From the NCBI GenBank assembly GCA_029777335.1, contig JAKOSN010000046.1:1-64000 (forward strand): a stretch of DNA of 64,000 bases, read 5' to 3'. Below, piece after piece: positions 53,666 to 62,148 of this stretch. Under the pieces are notes generated by a model. That model had not been told where the DNA came from and did no database searches. It saw only the letters and a program-made list of their open reading frames with translations. Position 1 is the stretch's first letter, and every line of letters starts with the position of its first letter. The position numbers were made by a program, and so were the translations under genes. The DNA comes from Planctomycetota bacterium (GTDB taxonomy: Bacteria; Planctomycetota; Planctomycetia; Gemmatales; Gemmataceae).

Positions 53666-54478
53666 ATGGCAGCTCCGTTGTTGTCCCTGGAGCAGGTCTC
53701 GGTTCGCTTTGGCTCCCAGGCTGTCCTGCGCCAGATCAACCTGCAGATCCATAAGGGCGAAACGGTGGTGGTGATTGGCGAGAGCGGCTGCGGCAAGACC
53801 GTTGTGCTCAAGCTCCTGATCGGTTTGCTCGAGCCAACCACCGGGCAGGCGACTTTTGATGGCAAGGTACTCACGCGGCTCCCCGAAAAAGAACTAACCC
53901 GGCAGCGTCTTCGCTTTGGCTTTCTCTTTCAGGGAGCCGCGCTCTTTGACAGTTTGAACGTCTACGACAACGTGGCTTTTGGCCTGCGCGCCCAGGGTGG
54001 ATTTCCCGCAGCAGAGATTCACGAGAAGGTGCGTCAGCGCCTGCTGGAAGTTGGGTTGCCCATGACGATCGCGAGCAAAAAGCCGGCTGAGTTGTCTGGC
54101 GGAATGAAAAAGCGGGTTGGACTGGCGCGCGCCCTCGCACTCGACCCAGAAGTCATGCTTTACGACGAACCGACGACGGGTCTCGATCCGATCATGACCG
54201 ATGTGATCAATGAGTTGATCCTGCAAACACGGCGACAACATCCCGTGACGAGTGTGGTGGTCACGCATGATATGAAGACGGTCGTGAAGGTCGCGGATCG
54301 CATCATCATGCTCTACCCGCTCAGCCGCCTGACTCCGAGCGAGCCTCAGATCATCTTTCAAGGAACCGCCGCCGAGTTGCAGCAGTGCCAGGATGCACGC
54401 GTCCGTCAGTTTGTCGAGGGAGAAGCCCGCGAACGGCTGCGCGAGCTTGGCCAGGCGAACTCCCTCGCTCCCCGCTGA
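53666..54478 (+). CDS. mlaF: ABC transporter ATPase, MlaF family
   Basis: 270-residue cytoplasmic ATPase driving the MlaE permease. Walker A GESGCGKT (38-45), the Q-loop region FLFQGAALFDSLNVYDNVAF, ABC signature LSGGMKKRV (about 141-149) and Walker B VMLYDEPTTGLDP are all intact. The segment following the Q-loop (ALFDSLNVYDNVAFGLR) is typical of MlaF. The C-terminal extension (about 235-270) is the family-specific tail that in E. coli contacts the STAS partner MlaB. It starts 15 bases after the mlaE stop. Confidence 0.95.
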   Translation: MAAPLLSLEQVSVRFGSQAVLRQINLQIHKGETVVVIGESGCGKTVVLKLLIGLLEPTTGQATFDGKVLTRLPEKELTRQRLRFGFLFQGAALFDSLNVYDNVAFGLRAQGGFPAAEIHEKVRQRLLEVGLPMTIASKKPAELSGGMKKRVGLARALALDPEVMLYDEPTTGLDPIMTDVINELILQTRRQHPVTSVVVTHDMKTVVKVADRIIMLYPLSRLTPSEPQIIFQGTAAELQQCQDARVRQFVEGEARERLRELGQANSLAPR

Positions 54479-54502
54479 GTGACCTGCCCCCTGGGAGCTG
54501 CC

Positions 54503-55891
54503 ATGAGCGAAAAAAGTCTGCGCTTTCGCATCGGTCTGTTTGTTCTGATTGCCCTGGTGCTGCTGGCGGGGCTTATCTATCTCTTCGGCAGCGTCCCCAA
54601 CCTCTTCCGCCTGGGCAAGAGCGATCACCTCTACGTGGTGACGTTCACCGATGCCACCGGAGTCGGTTCCGGCACCCCGGTGCGGCGCAGTGGGGTGAAA
54701 ATTGGCGAGGTTGATCGCATCGATCTCGACGACGAAAACGGCACGGTGCGCATCACCCTGCGCATCGAGCCCGCCTACCAGATTCGCAAGTACGAACAGA
54801 TCACCCTGAGCACCGGGATCCTGAGCAACGACACCACGCTCGATCTCTTGCCCCGCGAGGAGAAACCCGGACAGCCTCTCGATCGTTCACCGGTCGATCC
54901 AGGAACCGTTCTGCAAGGAGTGCGTGCCGCCACGGTCAGTTCGCTGATCGCCCGTGCCTCCGAGGTGGTGCCCCCGGCACAGGAAACTCTCAACGAGATG
55001 AAAAAGTCGCTCCAGCGCCTGGAGAAACTCGAACCGATCCTGACGGACACGCTCAAGGAATATCAGGAACTCGGGAAGGCGGCCCGCGAGATGATCCCCG
55101 AGATGCGTCGCACCGTACGTGGAGTGAACGACGCCATCCCCGAAGCGCAGAAGATTCTGCGTAATGTCAATGAGACCATCCCCGAGGTGCAAAAGCTCGT
55201 CCGCAACGCCAACAATACCTGGCCCAAGGTCGATAGCACGGTGGAGACCGCCGAACTCACCCTCGTCAATCTCAACAAGGTGATCGAGCAACTCTATGTC
55301 TTTCTTTCCAGCGAGGATCAGTTCAAATCGCTGGTTGAGAAAACACGCAATATCCTCACCGCGATGGAGAATATCCTCACAGTGGAGAGCCAGAAAAAGA
55401 TCAAGGAATCGATCGACTACACCCATCGAAGTTTGAAAACCTTCGACACCGTGATGAAGGATGGCCAGGAAACCCTGAAAAAGATCGATAAAACCGCGGA
55501 TCAGCTCTCCGATGTGATGGTCGATGTCAAGAAGGTGTCCAGACCGCTCGGTGATCGCGGCGACCGCATGATCAAGAACGTGGACGAGTCGGCGGAACGA
55601 ATCAACCAGACCCTGGGCGATGTCCGCGAACTGATCAAGGTGATCGGCCAGAGCGATGGGACCTTCAACAAGTTCCTGAACGATCCCTCGCTCTACAATC
55701 ACCTCGACGAAATTGTGCTGATGGTGGGCAAGGTGGTCCCACGGCTGGATCGCATCATGAAAGATCTGGAAGTGTTCGCCGACAAACTGGCCCGGCATCC
55801 CGAAGCGATCGGCGTTCGCGGCGTGGTCAGCCCGAGTAGTGGGCTGAAGGATGTTCCGTCACAGTCCTACTACCCCAACCAGCGCCGTTGA
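54503..55891 (+). CDS. mlaD: MlaD-like MCE-domain lipid-binding protein with long helical tail
   Basis: 462 residues: an N-terminal helix anchor (IGLFVLIALVLLAGLIYLFG, about 10-29), one MCE domain (about 40-115: YVVTFTDATGVGSGTPVRRSG, VKIGEVDRI), then a roughly 320-residue Glu/Lys/Asn-rich helical and coiled tail with repeated NVNETIPE/VNDAIPE-like units. E. coli MlaD is only 183 residues; this resembles longer PqiB/YebT-like or mycobacterial Mce tails that could span the periplasm. ATG 54503 has GGGAG upstream. With mlaE and mlaF it forms a transport unit between membranes. Confidence 0.92.
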   Translation: MSEKSLRFRIGLFVLIALVLLAGLIYLFGSVPNLFRLGKSDHLYVVTFTDATGVGSGTPVRRSGVKIGEVDRIDLDDENGTVRITLRIEPAYQIRKYEQITLSTGILSNDTTLDLLPREEKPGQPLDRSPVDPGTVLQGVRAATVSSLIARASEVVPPAQETLNEMKKSLQRLEKLEPILTDTLKEYQELGKAAREMIPEMRRTVRGVNDAIPEAQKILRNVNETIPEVQKLVRNANNTWPKVDSTVETAELTLVNLNKVIEQLYVFLSSEDQFKSLVEKTRNILTAMENILTVESQKKIKESIDYTHRSLKTFDTVMKDGQETLKKIDKTADQLSDVMVDVKKVSRPLGDRGDRMIKNVDESAERINQTLGDVRELIKVIGQSDGTFNKFLNDPSLYNHLDEIVLMVGKVVPRLDRIMKDLEVFADKLARHPEAIGVRGVVSPSSGLKDVPSQSYYPNQRR

Positions 55892-56007
55892 GATGGCCCC
55901 AGGCACGATCGTTGTGGTTGGTGCGGCAGGGGACACGATCAGGAATCGCGACGCTGCTGCTGAGCGCGCGGATGCGGCAGCAATCCCCGCCTGACAGAGC
56001 GTTGCGC

Positions 56008-56748
56008 TCAGGGTTTGGCGAAGGCGCGCTCCTCGACACGCGGAGGAAAGAGATAGTTGACAGAGGTGACTTCGCTCACTTTCTTCCCGTTGAGAAGTTC
56101 GATCTCCCTGGCGGGGAGTTTGAGGCCGTCGAAATCCTTGTAGTCGGCGAAGAGTGTTTCCTTCAGGCCAGGAAGCCCTGCGGAACGGCCTTTGCGCGAC
56201 ATCTTCACCAGCAACTTCGTCATGGGATCGAAGGCGAGGAAGACGTCTTCATGGCCCTTGCTGGACACCTTGATGGTCGGCGCTTTCTTGCCCTCGACCT
56301 CGGTCGTCCCCGCCACATCGAGTTCCAGTTGTTTGTCGCTGCGCAGGGGAAGAAGCGTGGTGAGGTTGAGAGCATGGAGCGATTCCTGGAATTCCTCCAG
56401 GCGTACCTTACCAATCTCTTCCACCTTCCCTCCCACAACGCGCCAGCCTCTGTCCCGATTGACGACAAAAAGGATCCGTTGATCGATCACCGCCACATCC
56501 TGGCGCATCCGTCCCGGCAAACCGTACTGGCTTTCATCGGTGAAAGTGGCCTCGCCCTGGCCCAGAAAGAACTTTCCCTTGACGACGCGCCGCGCGGTTG
56601 CCAGGCGCGCCAGCTTGTCAGCGCCCCCCTGCGCCTTGATCGCTTCCTCGACAATTGCCAGAGCGCGAGCGCGGTCGGCAGCCAGGGCGCACGAGGCGTG
56701 GAGAAGCATCCAACCTACGAGCAAGAGAGAAACCAGGACACGGCGCAT
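56008..56748 (-). CDS. Exported protein of unknown function, lipoprotein-sorting-like fold
   Basis: 246 residues with a signal peptide (RRVLVSLLLVGWMLLHASCALA). The mature part is rich in beta strands: EEAIKAQGGADKLARLATAR, VKGKFFLGQGEATFTDESQY, TIKVSSKGHEDVFLAFDPMT and LPAREIELLNGKKVSEVTSV. It resembles the LolA/LolB/outer-membrane-lipoprotein-sorting fold found in many planctomycete exported proteins (binds lipid or lipoprotein), but the match is by pattern only. ATG 56748 has GGAG seven bases upstream. It is 85 bases after the 357-residue motor-partner gene and may belong to its operon. Confidence 0.75.
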   Translation of the reverse strand: MRRVLVSLLLVGWMLLHASCALAADRARALAIVEEAIKAQGGADKLARLATARRVVKGKFFLGQGEATFTDESQYGLPGRMRQDVAVIDQRILFVVNRDRGWRVVGGKVEEIGKVRLEEFQESLHALNLTTLLPLRSDKQLELDVAGTTEVEGKKAPTIKVSSKGHEDVFLAFDPMTKLLVKMSRKGRSAGLPGLKETLFADYKDFDGLKLPAREIELLNGKKVSEVTSVNYLFPPRVEERAFAKP

Positions 56749-56833
56749 CGAGGGTCTCCAGCATGGAAGGAGCCGTGGGACGCGACAACCTTCGCTGTTG
56801 TACCGCAGGGTCGCCAACGTGTCCAGCATGGGC

Positions 56834-57907
56834 TCACTGGCCCCGCGAGACTGTTCCCCGGCGCGAGCTGGCAATGGGAAAACCCCGAGGGAGCGGGCGG
56901 CCCGCGACCAGCACCTCCCTGCGCACCAGGTAATCGCGGAGTTGACGATAGAGGGGAAAACTGTCCGGGTAGACCCAGAAGGTGACCGCGGTTTGCTGGG
57001 GATCGATCCGATCGACAATGCGGCGAAATTCAGAGTTGGCCTGCAGGGCCTTCTCGGCGGACTCGCCCCGATGGGGATCGACCGGTTCCGCGACCCAGCT
57101 ATCCAGCCCGTAGGAAAAGTTCGCTTGTGCATTGGGCGAACCAGGACTGGCGACCGAATCCAGGAGTTCGCGTTGCCGAGCGATCACATAGCGAAGCCGG
57201 AATGCCCCGATCGGTGCGCTGCGATCCTCGATCTCCCATTGAGTGCGGAGTTGTTCACCCTTGTCTCGCAACCCGCGCTGAATGTCGCGCAACATCGCCT
57301 CGACATCGAGAAACGTGACACGTCCGCCCTGGCACTCGAACTGTAACTCCTCACTCTGGACAACCTCCGCCACCGGCGTTTGATAGTGCAGTGTTTTGCT
57401 CGTGCGGGGCAGTCGGTTCAGCATCGCCAGCTGTTCCTGGAGCTTGCGCGAACGCTCCTTCAGGTCGCTCAACTTGAGGACGGTGTTCGAGGTTTTCTGT
57501 TCGAGCAGTTGCTGTTTCTCGGCGAGCGAACGCGCTTGCATTGCCAGTTCCGCTCGGGTGCGATCCTTCTCCTGCATTGTGCGAGCAATCTGCGGATCGT
57601 TCGTCTCCAGGTTGGGCTCGAAGGCGAGTTGATGCAGAAGGGCCACCTCTGCCCGGGCGATTTCATCCTGCAATCGTTTCAGGGCAGCTTCCTCGGCGGA
57701 GGTATCCGGTTCACTCAGCCCTGGAGACTTGATCGCCTGGGGCGGCGAGGTGGGGCGCGGCAGTTTCTTCAGGCTACTGTAGGAGCGCGCGCCGAACCAG
57801 GCGACCAGGATCAGGCGCAGGATGATCCCAACCACGTTGGCCACCAGGTCGAGAAACGAATCGAACTGAAATTCGATCGTTCGCGGGCGGTATCGTCGGC
57901 GGATCAT
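56834..57907 (-). CDS. MotB/ExbD-like anchored protein of the motor cluster
   Basis: 357 residues. One N-terminal transmembrane helix (FLDLVANVVGIILRLILVAW, 18-37) starts with Asp16 and Asp20, a position where MotB, ExbD and TolR carry the proton-binding aspartate. A helical coil follows (about 65-160: AEEAALKRLQDEIARAEVAL ... SDLKERSRKLQEQLAMLNRL). The C-terminal domain (about 183-345) contains LQFECQGGRVTFLD and VTFWVYPDSFPLYRQLRDYL, a domain shared with the neighbouring 851-residue protein. No OmpA peptidoglycan-binding motif. It follows that gene by 18 bases with GGGAGG before the ATG. Probably forms a stator-like partner to the ExbB-type channel; function unknown. Confidence 0.75.
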   Translation of the reverse strand: MIRRRYRPRTIEFQFDSFLDLVANVVGIILRLILVAWFGARSYSSLKKLPRPTSPPQAIKSPGLSEPDTSAEEAALKRLQDEIARAEVALLHQLAFEPNLETNDPQIARTMQEKDRTRAELAMQARSLAEKQQLLEQKTSNTVLKLSDLKERSRKLQEQLAMLNRLPRTSKTLHYQTPVAEVVQSEELQFECQGGRVTFLDVEAMLRDIQRGLRDKGEQLRTQWEIEDRSAPIGAFRLRYVIARQRELLDSVASPGSPNAQANFSYGLDSWVAEPVDPHRGESAEKALQANSEFRRIVDRIDPQQTAVTFWVYPDSFPLYRQLRDYLVRREVLVAGRPLPRGFPIASSRRGTVSRGQ

Positions 57908-57925
57908 GGGGCCTCCCAGGACAGA

Positions 57926-60481
57926 TCAGGGGGCGGTCTCGTTCCCCGGGCCATAGGGCATGGTGCGTTTGGGCACGGGGACGCTCTCCAATGCCGGGTA
58001 AATCAGGTGGAACGTGCGCATTCCTTCGGGGTGAACCAGGAAGCGAATCATGGGCCGATACGGGAGTTCTCCGGGGAGAACGGTGGTCTGCTTGCGCTCG
58101 ATGAGTTTCTCCAGCGCGGCGCGCAAGCGGGCTTCGGCACCACTCCCTGTCCCCAGTTGCGCCGTCGGCAAACTGAACCGGATAACGGGAACCGTCACCT
58201 GCTCAGCCTGGCATTCGATCACAATGACCCAGTCGCGATCGCCGTGGAGCGCAGCGGGGCGAAGCACTTTTTGCCGTGGGCGGACCGGACGTTTTCCGGG
58301 CAGACCCGCCGAGGGATCAGGGAGTGCGACCCCGTCGCCCTCGCCATCGCCCCCACCTCCGCCCCCGCCCTGCGGCTCGGAGGTGGGCCGTTTGTCATTC
58401 GGTTGTTGTGGTCTTTTACGATCTCGTTCGGGGAGTTCTTCCCTGGAGCCAACGTTCAGGGTCACACTTCCCTGAGCGGATCCCTGCGGTGCCCCCTGCC
58501 CGCCCGATTGTCCAGGGTTGCCGGGTGCGCCCCCTTGCGCCGCTCCCTCCCCCCCTGGCTGCCCGCCGCCCCCGCCGGCCGAGGCTTCTCCCCCGGAAGC
58601 TGTTCCACCCGACCCTCCGCCATTGTCAGAATTCCCCTGTCCAGCACTCGCCGTGGCTCCTCCGGGTGAAAAGGGCTGCCCCAGTTGCACTCCCCCTCCG
58701 GCACCTGCGCGCGGCCCGCCTCCCCCATTGCTCCATGATCCGCCTCCGCCTGTTCCTTCCTGAGAGCCTCCGGGCAATCCGGAAGGACTCCCTCCCACCC
58801 CTCCGAGGGGCGTTCCCCCCTCCGCACCGGGTCCTCCCGCCATCGCTCCCTTGCCGGGTTCCGTTCCCGCCTCCCCCTGCGTTGATCCGCCTGTGCCGCC
58901 CGACATCCCAGCTCGTGGTTCGCCAATGCCGGCACCCGGAGATCCTCCCTGGACCCCCTGGCTCCCACTGAGCCCACCCTCGCGTCCGCCCTGTCCAGAT
59001 GACGCCGTGGAACCCGCGCGGCCTCCGGGACCATTCCCACCAGGTGCGCTGTGAGGCTGTCCGACTCCGCCACTCCCCGGGAATCCCCCCTGAGCCACAC
59101 TCCCTGGTTGTCCCGAGTTCCCCGAGCCAATCGGGAATGCGCTCCCTGGCCCCGTCCCGCCTGCGCCAGTTCCGCCAGTTCCCAGGGCTCCTGGTTGTCC
59201 AAACGTGGGGCTCGCTCCATTCGCGCCTGAGCCGCCGCCAAGGCCATATCCGGGGACCCCAGAGAACCCCGGGCGTACTCCTCTCACCGCGCCCGGAACG
59301 CCGGTCCCCGAGCGACCTGTGAGCGCAAACGGTCCCGAGGCGCCCGTGCCCCCCGTGGTGGAGTTGCCCGTGCCTGTTCCGTTCCCTGGCGAACCCCCTG
59401 TGCGGCCGTCCCCCCCTGTCCCCGGCGGTCCTCCCGCGCCTCCACTCTGGCCTGTGCCTGGGAAATAAACGGTATTTCCGGTCGCATGAGGTGTTTGATT
59501 TGTCCCCAGCGTGCGCGGCGGTTGTTGCCGCGTGGGCCGTGTGGCAGACGAGGAGGCGGTCGCCACGGTTTCCACCGGCTCGGAGGGAGGATCGGGAAAT
59601 TCCAGATTCCAGTCCGGATCGACAAACTCGTAGCCGAAGCTGACATCGACCCCCTTGGTGGCCCCCTGGAACTCGTAGTAGTGACTGATCCCCTCGGGTC
59701 GGACCAGGAGCATCCAGTACACCTGGCGATTGGGGTATTGTTTGCGCGCAGCAGCGGTCCGACGCTCGACCTCGGCGCGGATCTTCTCCGGGGTCAGCGT
59801 CAGTCCTTGCAGCGTCAACCGATCGGGATGGAAGATCAGTCCGCGCTCATCGCATTCGACATACAGCGGCCGTTGATTCATGCCGCGTTTGCCCACGTAG
59901 GGGACGATCGACCAGGTGTGTTCGTCGCGCTTGCGCTGTTCGAGGACCTGGGCGAGCGCCTTCTCCAGCTGGGTCAAATCGTTGGCCAGACGAATCAACT
60001 CGGCGCTGGCCTGGGTTGCCTTCGCCTCGCTCTTCTCGAGTTGTCCCTTCTGCTCCAGTAGCTGCTGCGCGGCCAGTTGAACCGCTCGCTCATGAGCCTG
60101 AAGATCCTCCACCTGCGCGTTCTTTTTCTCCTGGTGCTCCTGCATCTCATTCAGCCAGTGCAGCCAGGTGGCAAGCATCTGCTGGTGCAACTCGGCCTGG
60201 CGCGCATCGATCGCTTCCTTTTGTTGGCGGAGTTGATTCTGTTTGAGGTGGAACCGGGCCAGAAGCGCCTCGCGCTGTTGCCGCAACCGTTCACGCTCCT
60301 CGCGTTCTTTCTCCTTCTCCTTCTGTTCCTGGCGGACCTGCTCCTGCGTTGCCTTGCGAAGAGCAACCATGCGCGCGCGGCGATCAAGGATCATGAGGAT
60401 CAGGATGAGTGATCCCATGGCACTGAGCAAGACGGCCAGGAACGGAAACGTGTCCGGTCGCAGGGTTCGTCGTTGGCGCAT
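57926..60481 (-). CDS. Large ExbD/MotB-like anchored protein with glycine-rich linker
   Basis: 851 residues. One N-terminal helix (TFPFLAVLLSAMGSLILILM, about 11-30), then a Glu/Gln/Arg coiled coil (about 35-180). Domain A (about 200-295: PLYVECDERGLIFHPDRL, LLVRPEGISHYYEFQGATKG) is followed by a Gly/Ser/Pro/Thr-rich linker of about 330 residues (340-675), and domain B (about 745-851: VIVIECQAEQVTVP, FLVHPEGMRTFHLIYPALES). A and B share the pattern of an EC strand and a PEG strand. The helix has only Asp10 (RPDTFPF) as a possible proton-binding residue. ATG 60481 is used (GTG 60484 also possible; GGGAG six bases upstream). Located 49 bases downstream of the ExbB-like gene. Confidence 0.75.
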   Translation of the reverse strand: MRQRRTLRPDTFPFLAVLLSAMGSLILILMILDRRARMVALRKATQEQVRQEQKEKEKEREERERLRQQREALLARFHLKQNQLRQQKEAIDARQAELHQQMLATWLHWLNEMQEHQEKKNAQVEDLQAHERAVQLAAQQLLEQKGQLEKSEAKATQASAELIRLANDLTQLEKALAQVLEQRKRDEHTWSIVPYVGKRGMNQRPLYVECDERGLIFHPDRLTLQGLTLTPEKIRAEVERRTAAARKQYPNRQVYWMLLVRPEGISHYYEFQGATKGVDVSFGYEFVDPDWNLEFPDPPSEPVETVATASSSATRPTRQQPPRTLGTNQTPHATGNTVYFPGTGQSGGAGGPPGTGGDGRTGGSPGNGTGTGNSTTGGTGASGPFALTGRSGTGVPGAVRGVRPGFSGVPGYGLGGGSGANGASPTFGQPGALGTGGTGAGGTGPGSAFPIGSGNSGQPGSVAQGGFPGSGGVGQPHSAPGGNGPGGRAGSTASSGQGGREGGLSGSQGVQGGSPGAGIGEPRAGMSGGTGGSTQGEAGTEPGKGAMAGGPGAEGGTPLGGVGGSPSGLPGGSQEGTGGGGSWSNGGGGPRAGAGGGVQLGQPFSPGGATASAGQGNSDNGGGSGGTASGGEASAGGGGGQPGGEGAAQGGAPGNPGQSGGQGAPQGSAQGSVTLNVGSREELPERDRKRPQQPNDKRPTSEPQGGGGGGGDGEGDGVALPDPSAGLPGKRPVRPRQKVLRPAALHGDRDWVIVIECQAEQVTVPVIRFSLPTAQLGTGSGAEARLRAALEKLIERKQTTVLPGELPYRPMIRFLVHPEGMRTFHLIYPALESVPVPKRTMPYGPGNETAP

Positions 60482-60530
60482 CACTGGCTCCCAGGAATGG
60501 AGGCCGGATCGAGGGCAGCGCGGGAAGGAA

Positions 60531-61874
60531 TCACGCAGCGTGGCCGGTTGAATCGCGCCAGTTGGTGTGGCGCAGTCCGCTTACCCGGGCGGTCAACAGA
60601 TGGATGACTGCCGACAGACTGTGGACGGCCTCCTCGAACGCCCCGCTACTGGCCAGCAGCGAAAGGTTTTCGTGGAGCGCCTGCTGCAGGCGGAGCAACG
60701 TCCCTTCTTCCTCGTGCAGGCGCGCCAGGGTCTGCCCAAACTGAGTCATTCCTTCGGTTAGCGGGTGCAAAGCTCGCTGCTGTTCCTGCACGGTTTGCGC
60801 CAGTTGCACCAGCGGAGTCATCACGCGCGCGGTCTGTTCAGCGGTCGCCTGTTCCATGCGACTCAACCGCGTCTCGTGGGCCGCCAGGGTTTGCTCCAGA
60901 GCCTGGGTGAGCGCCGCGATCAGCCGCCCTTGCTGTTGTTGTTCCACCTCGCGCAGTCGGACCTCGGCCTGCGTCAAGGCACTGGCCCAGATGGTCGCCT
61001 GTTGCCGCGTGACCTGTTCGAGGCCCTGGAGCAACACGGCACTGTTCTGCTGTAGCGCATCCAGATAAGGGCCGGCATCCTGATCGGGGCGGACAAAGCG
61101 ATGCGCCAGATGGAGATCGACAAACTCCTCGACCTGCTCCAGAATCCCCTGTTCCACGCGTTCCATGATGAAGCTGAAGAACATCATCCCCATCGTCAGG
61201 ATCAGCGCGAGCCCCGTGGTGTCGAAGGCGAGGGCCAACCCCTCGGTCACCGAGCTGATGGATTGCTCCAGCACCTCGGGGGTCACGCCGGCGATCGCGT
61301 CGGCGATCCCGAGCACCGTCCCCAGGAAGCCGAGAATCGGAGTACCCCAGCAGAGAAAGCGCACGAGCGCATAGCTACTATCGAGAGAGACATTGTCGTT
61401 ATCGCTCAGGGTGCGCAGATGGTCATCGAGTTCGCGCGTTGATTGCCGCTGACAGAGGAACGACAGAATGGCCTGGGTGCGCTGCACCACCCAGGTGCGC
61501 TGCCAGCGTGGCCCCAGACGACTCACATCCCCCAGAAGACGTGGCGCCTCGCTAAAGGGGACCGGGTTGCCATTCCATGCGGGCAGAACCTGCATGCGGA
61601 GCGCTCGCCGTTCAAAGAGGCTCTGCCAGAGTTTCACTCCCAGCGCTCCCAGTGCGCAGCAGAACATCACCAGTTCCGCTTTCTCCACCGGGTGGCTGGT
61701 ATAGCGTTGGACGAGAGTCCCCTGGAAAACGGGATGCTGAACCGCGACCAGGAGCCCGATCGCCATGGGGACACCCAGGAGCAGAGCTGCCCAGGTGGTG
61801 TTGGGACGGGCGGGCCGTTGATGGTCGTGATCGTGCGCCGACGAGGCGGCGCGAGGAGTCGGGGACGTGGTCAT
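60531..61874 (-). CDS. MotA/TolQ/ExbB-type proton channel protein with long cytoplasmic tail
   Basis: 447 residues, inner membrane. Four helices: about 28-46, 66-83, 170-192 and 212-236. The last two carry the ExbB/TolQ landmarks PILGFLGTVLGIADAI and VTEGLALAFDTTGLALILTM, which line the proton path. Residues 240-447 are a helical tail (LREVEQQQQGRLIAALTQAL, ETRLSRMEQATAEQTARVM) far longer than in ExbB or TolQ and more like ZorA. The frame is open to 62318, but ATG 61874 has GGAGG nine bases upstream and upstream residues are composition-poor. With the two downstream anchored proteins it likely makes an ion-powered motor. Confidence 0.85.
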   Translation of the reverse strand: MTTSPTPRAASSAHDHDHQRPARPNTTWAALLLGVPMAIGLLVAVQHPVFQGTLVQRYTSHPVEKAELVMFCCALGALGVKLWQSLFERRALRMQVLPAWNGNPVPFSEAPRLLGDVSRLGPRWQRTWVVQRTQAILSFLCQRQSTRELDDHLRTLSDNDNVSLDSSYALVRFLCWGTPILGFLGTVLGIADAIAGVTPEVLEQSISSVTEGLALAFDTTGLALILTMGMMFFSFIMERVEQGILEQVEEFVDLHLAHRFVRPDQDAGPYLDALQQNSAVLLQGLEQVTRQQATIWASALTQAEVRLREVEQQQQGRLIAALTQALEQTLAAHETRLSRMEQATAEQTARVMTPLVQLAQTVQEQQRALHPLTEGMTQFGQTLARLHEEEGTLLRLQQALHENLSLLASSGAFEEAVHSLSAVIHLLTARVSGLRHTNWRDSTGHAA

Positions 61875-62053
61875 GGAACCTGCCCTCCAGGTACAGGAAA
61901 CCTCTTCGTCCATATCGACCGTCCACCTACTCCTGTCGCAACGATTTTTCCATTCCAGAATCCAAACCATCATTACGCGGTTTCGCTGTCCTCGCGCGTC
62001 GCTGACGGTGCCTTTCACAGACAGGTACAGGGAGGGAGTTGACGCAATCTTTT

Positions 62054-62088
62054 CGGGGTGGGCAGAAGGATTCGATTGCTCCACCCCG
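62054..62088. other. Inverted repeat in the ExbB-DUF3179 divergent region
   Basis: CGGGGTGG (62054-62061) and CCACCCCG (62081-62088) are exact complements around a 19-base loop, in the 274-base divergent gap. Could be a hairpin in the DUF3179 leader or a regulator site; no clear promoter hexamers were found nearby. Confidence 0.4.
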
Positions 62089-62148
62089 CGAAGGGGAGTA
62101 GTCTGCGCAGCAGAGCGTGACATGGCGTCTTTCGTGGAGGTAACCCCC

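Noticed and set aside
56834-61874. Zorya-type (ZorAB) anti-phage defence
   Set aside because: The channel tail is ZorA-like, but the partners lack an OmpA peptidoglycan-binding domain and no ZorC, ZorD or ZorE nuclease/helicase gene is adjacent. Neighbours are housekeeping or DUF3179.
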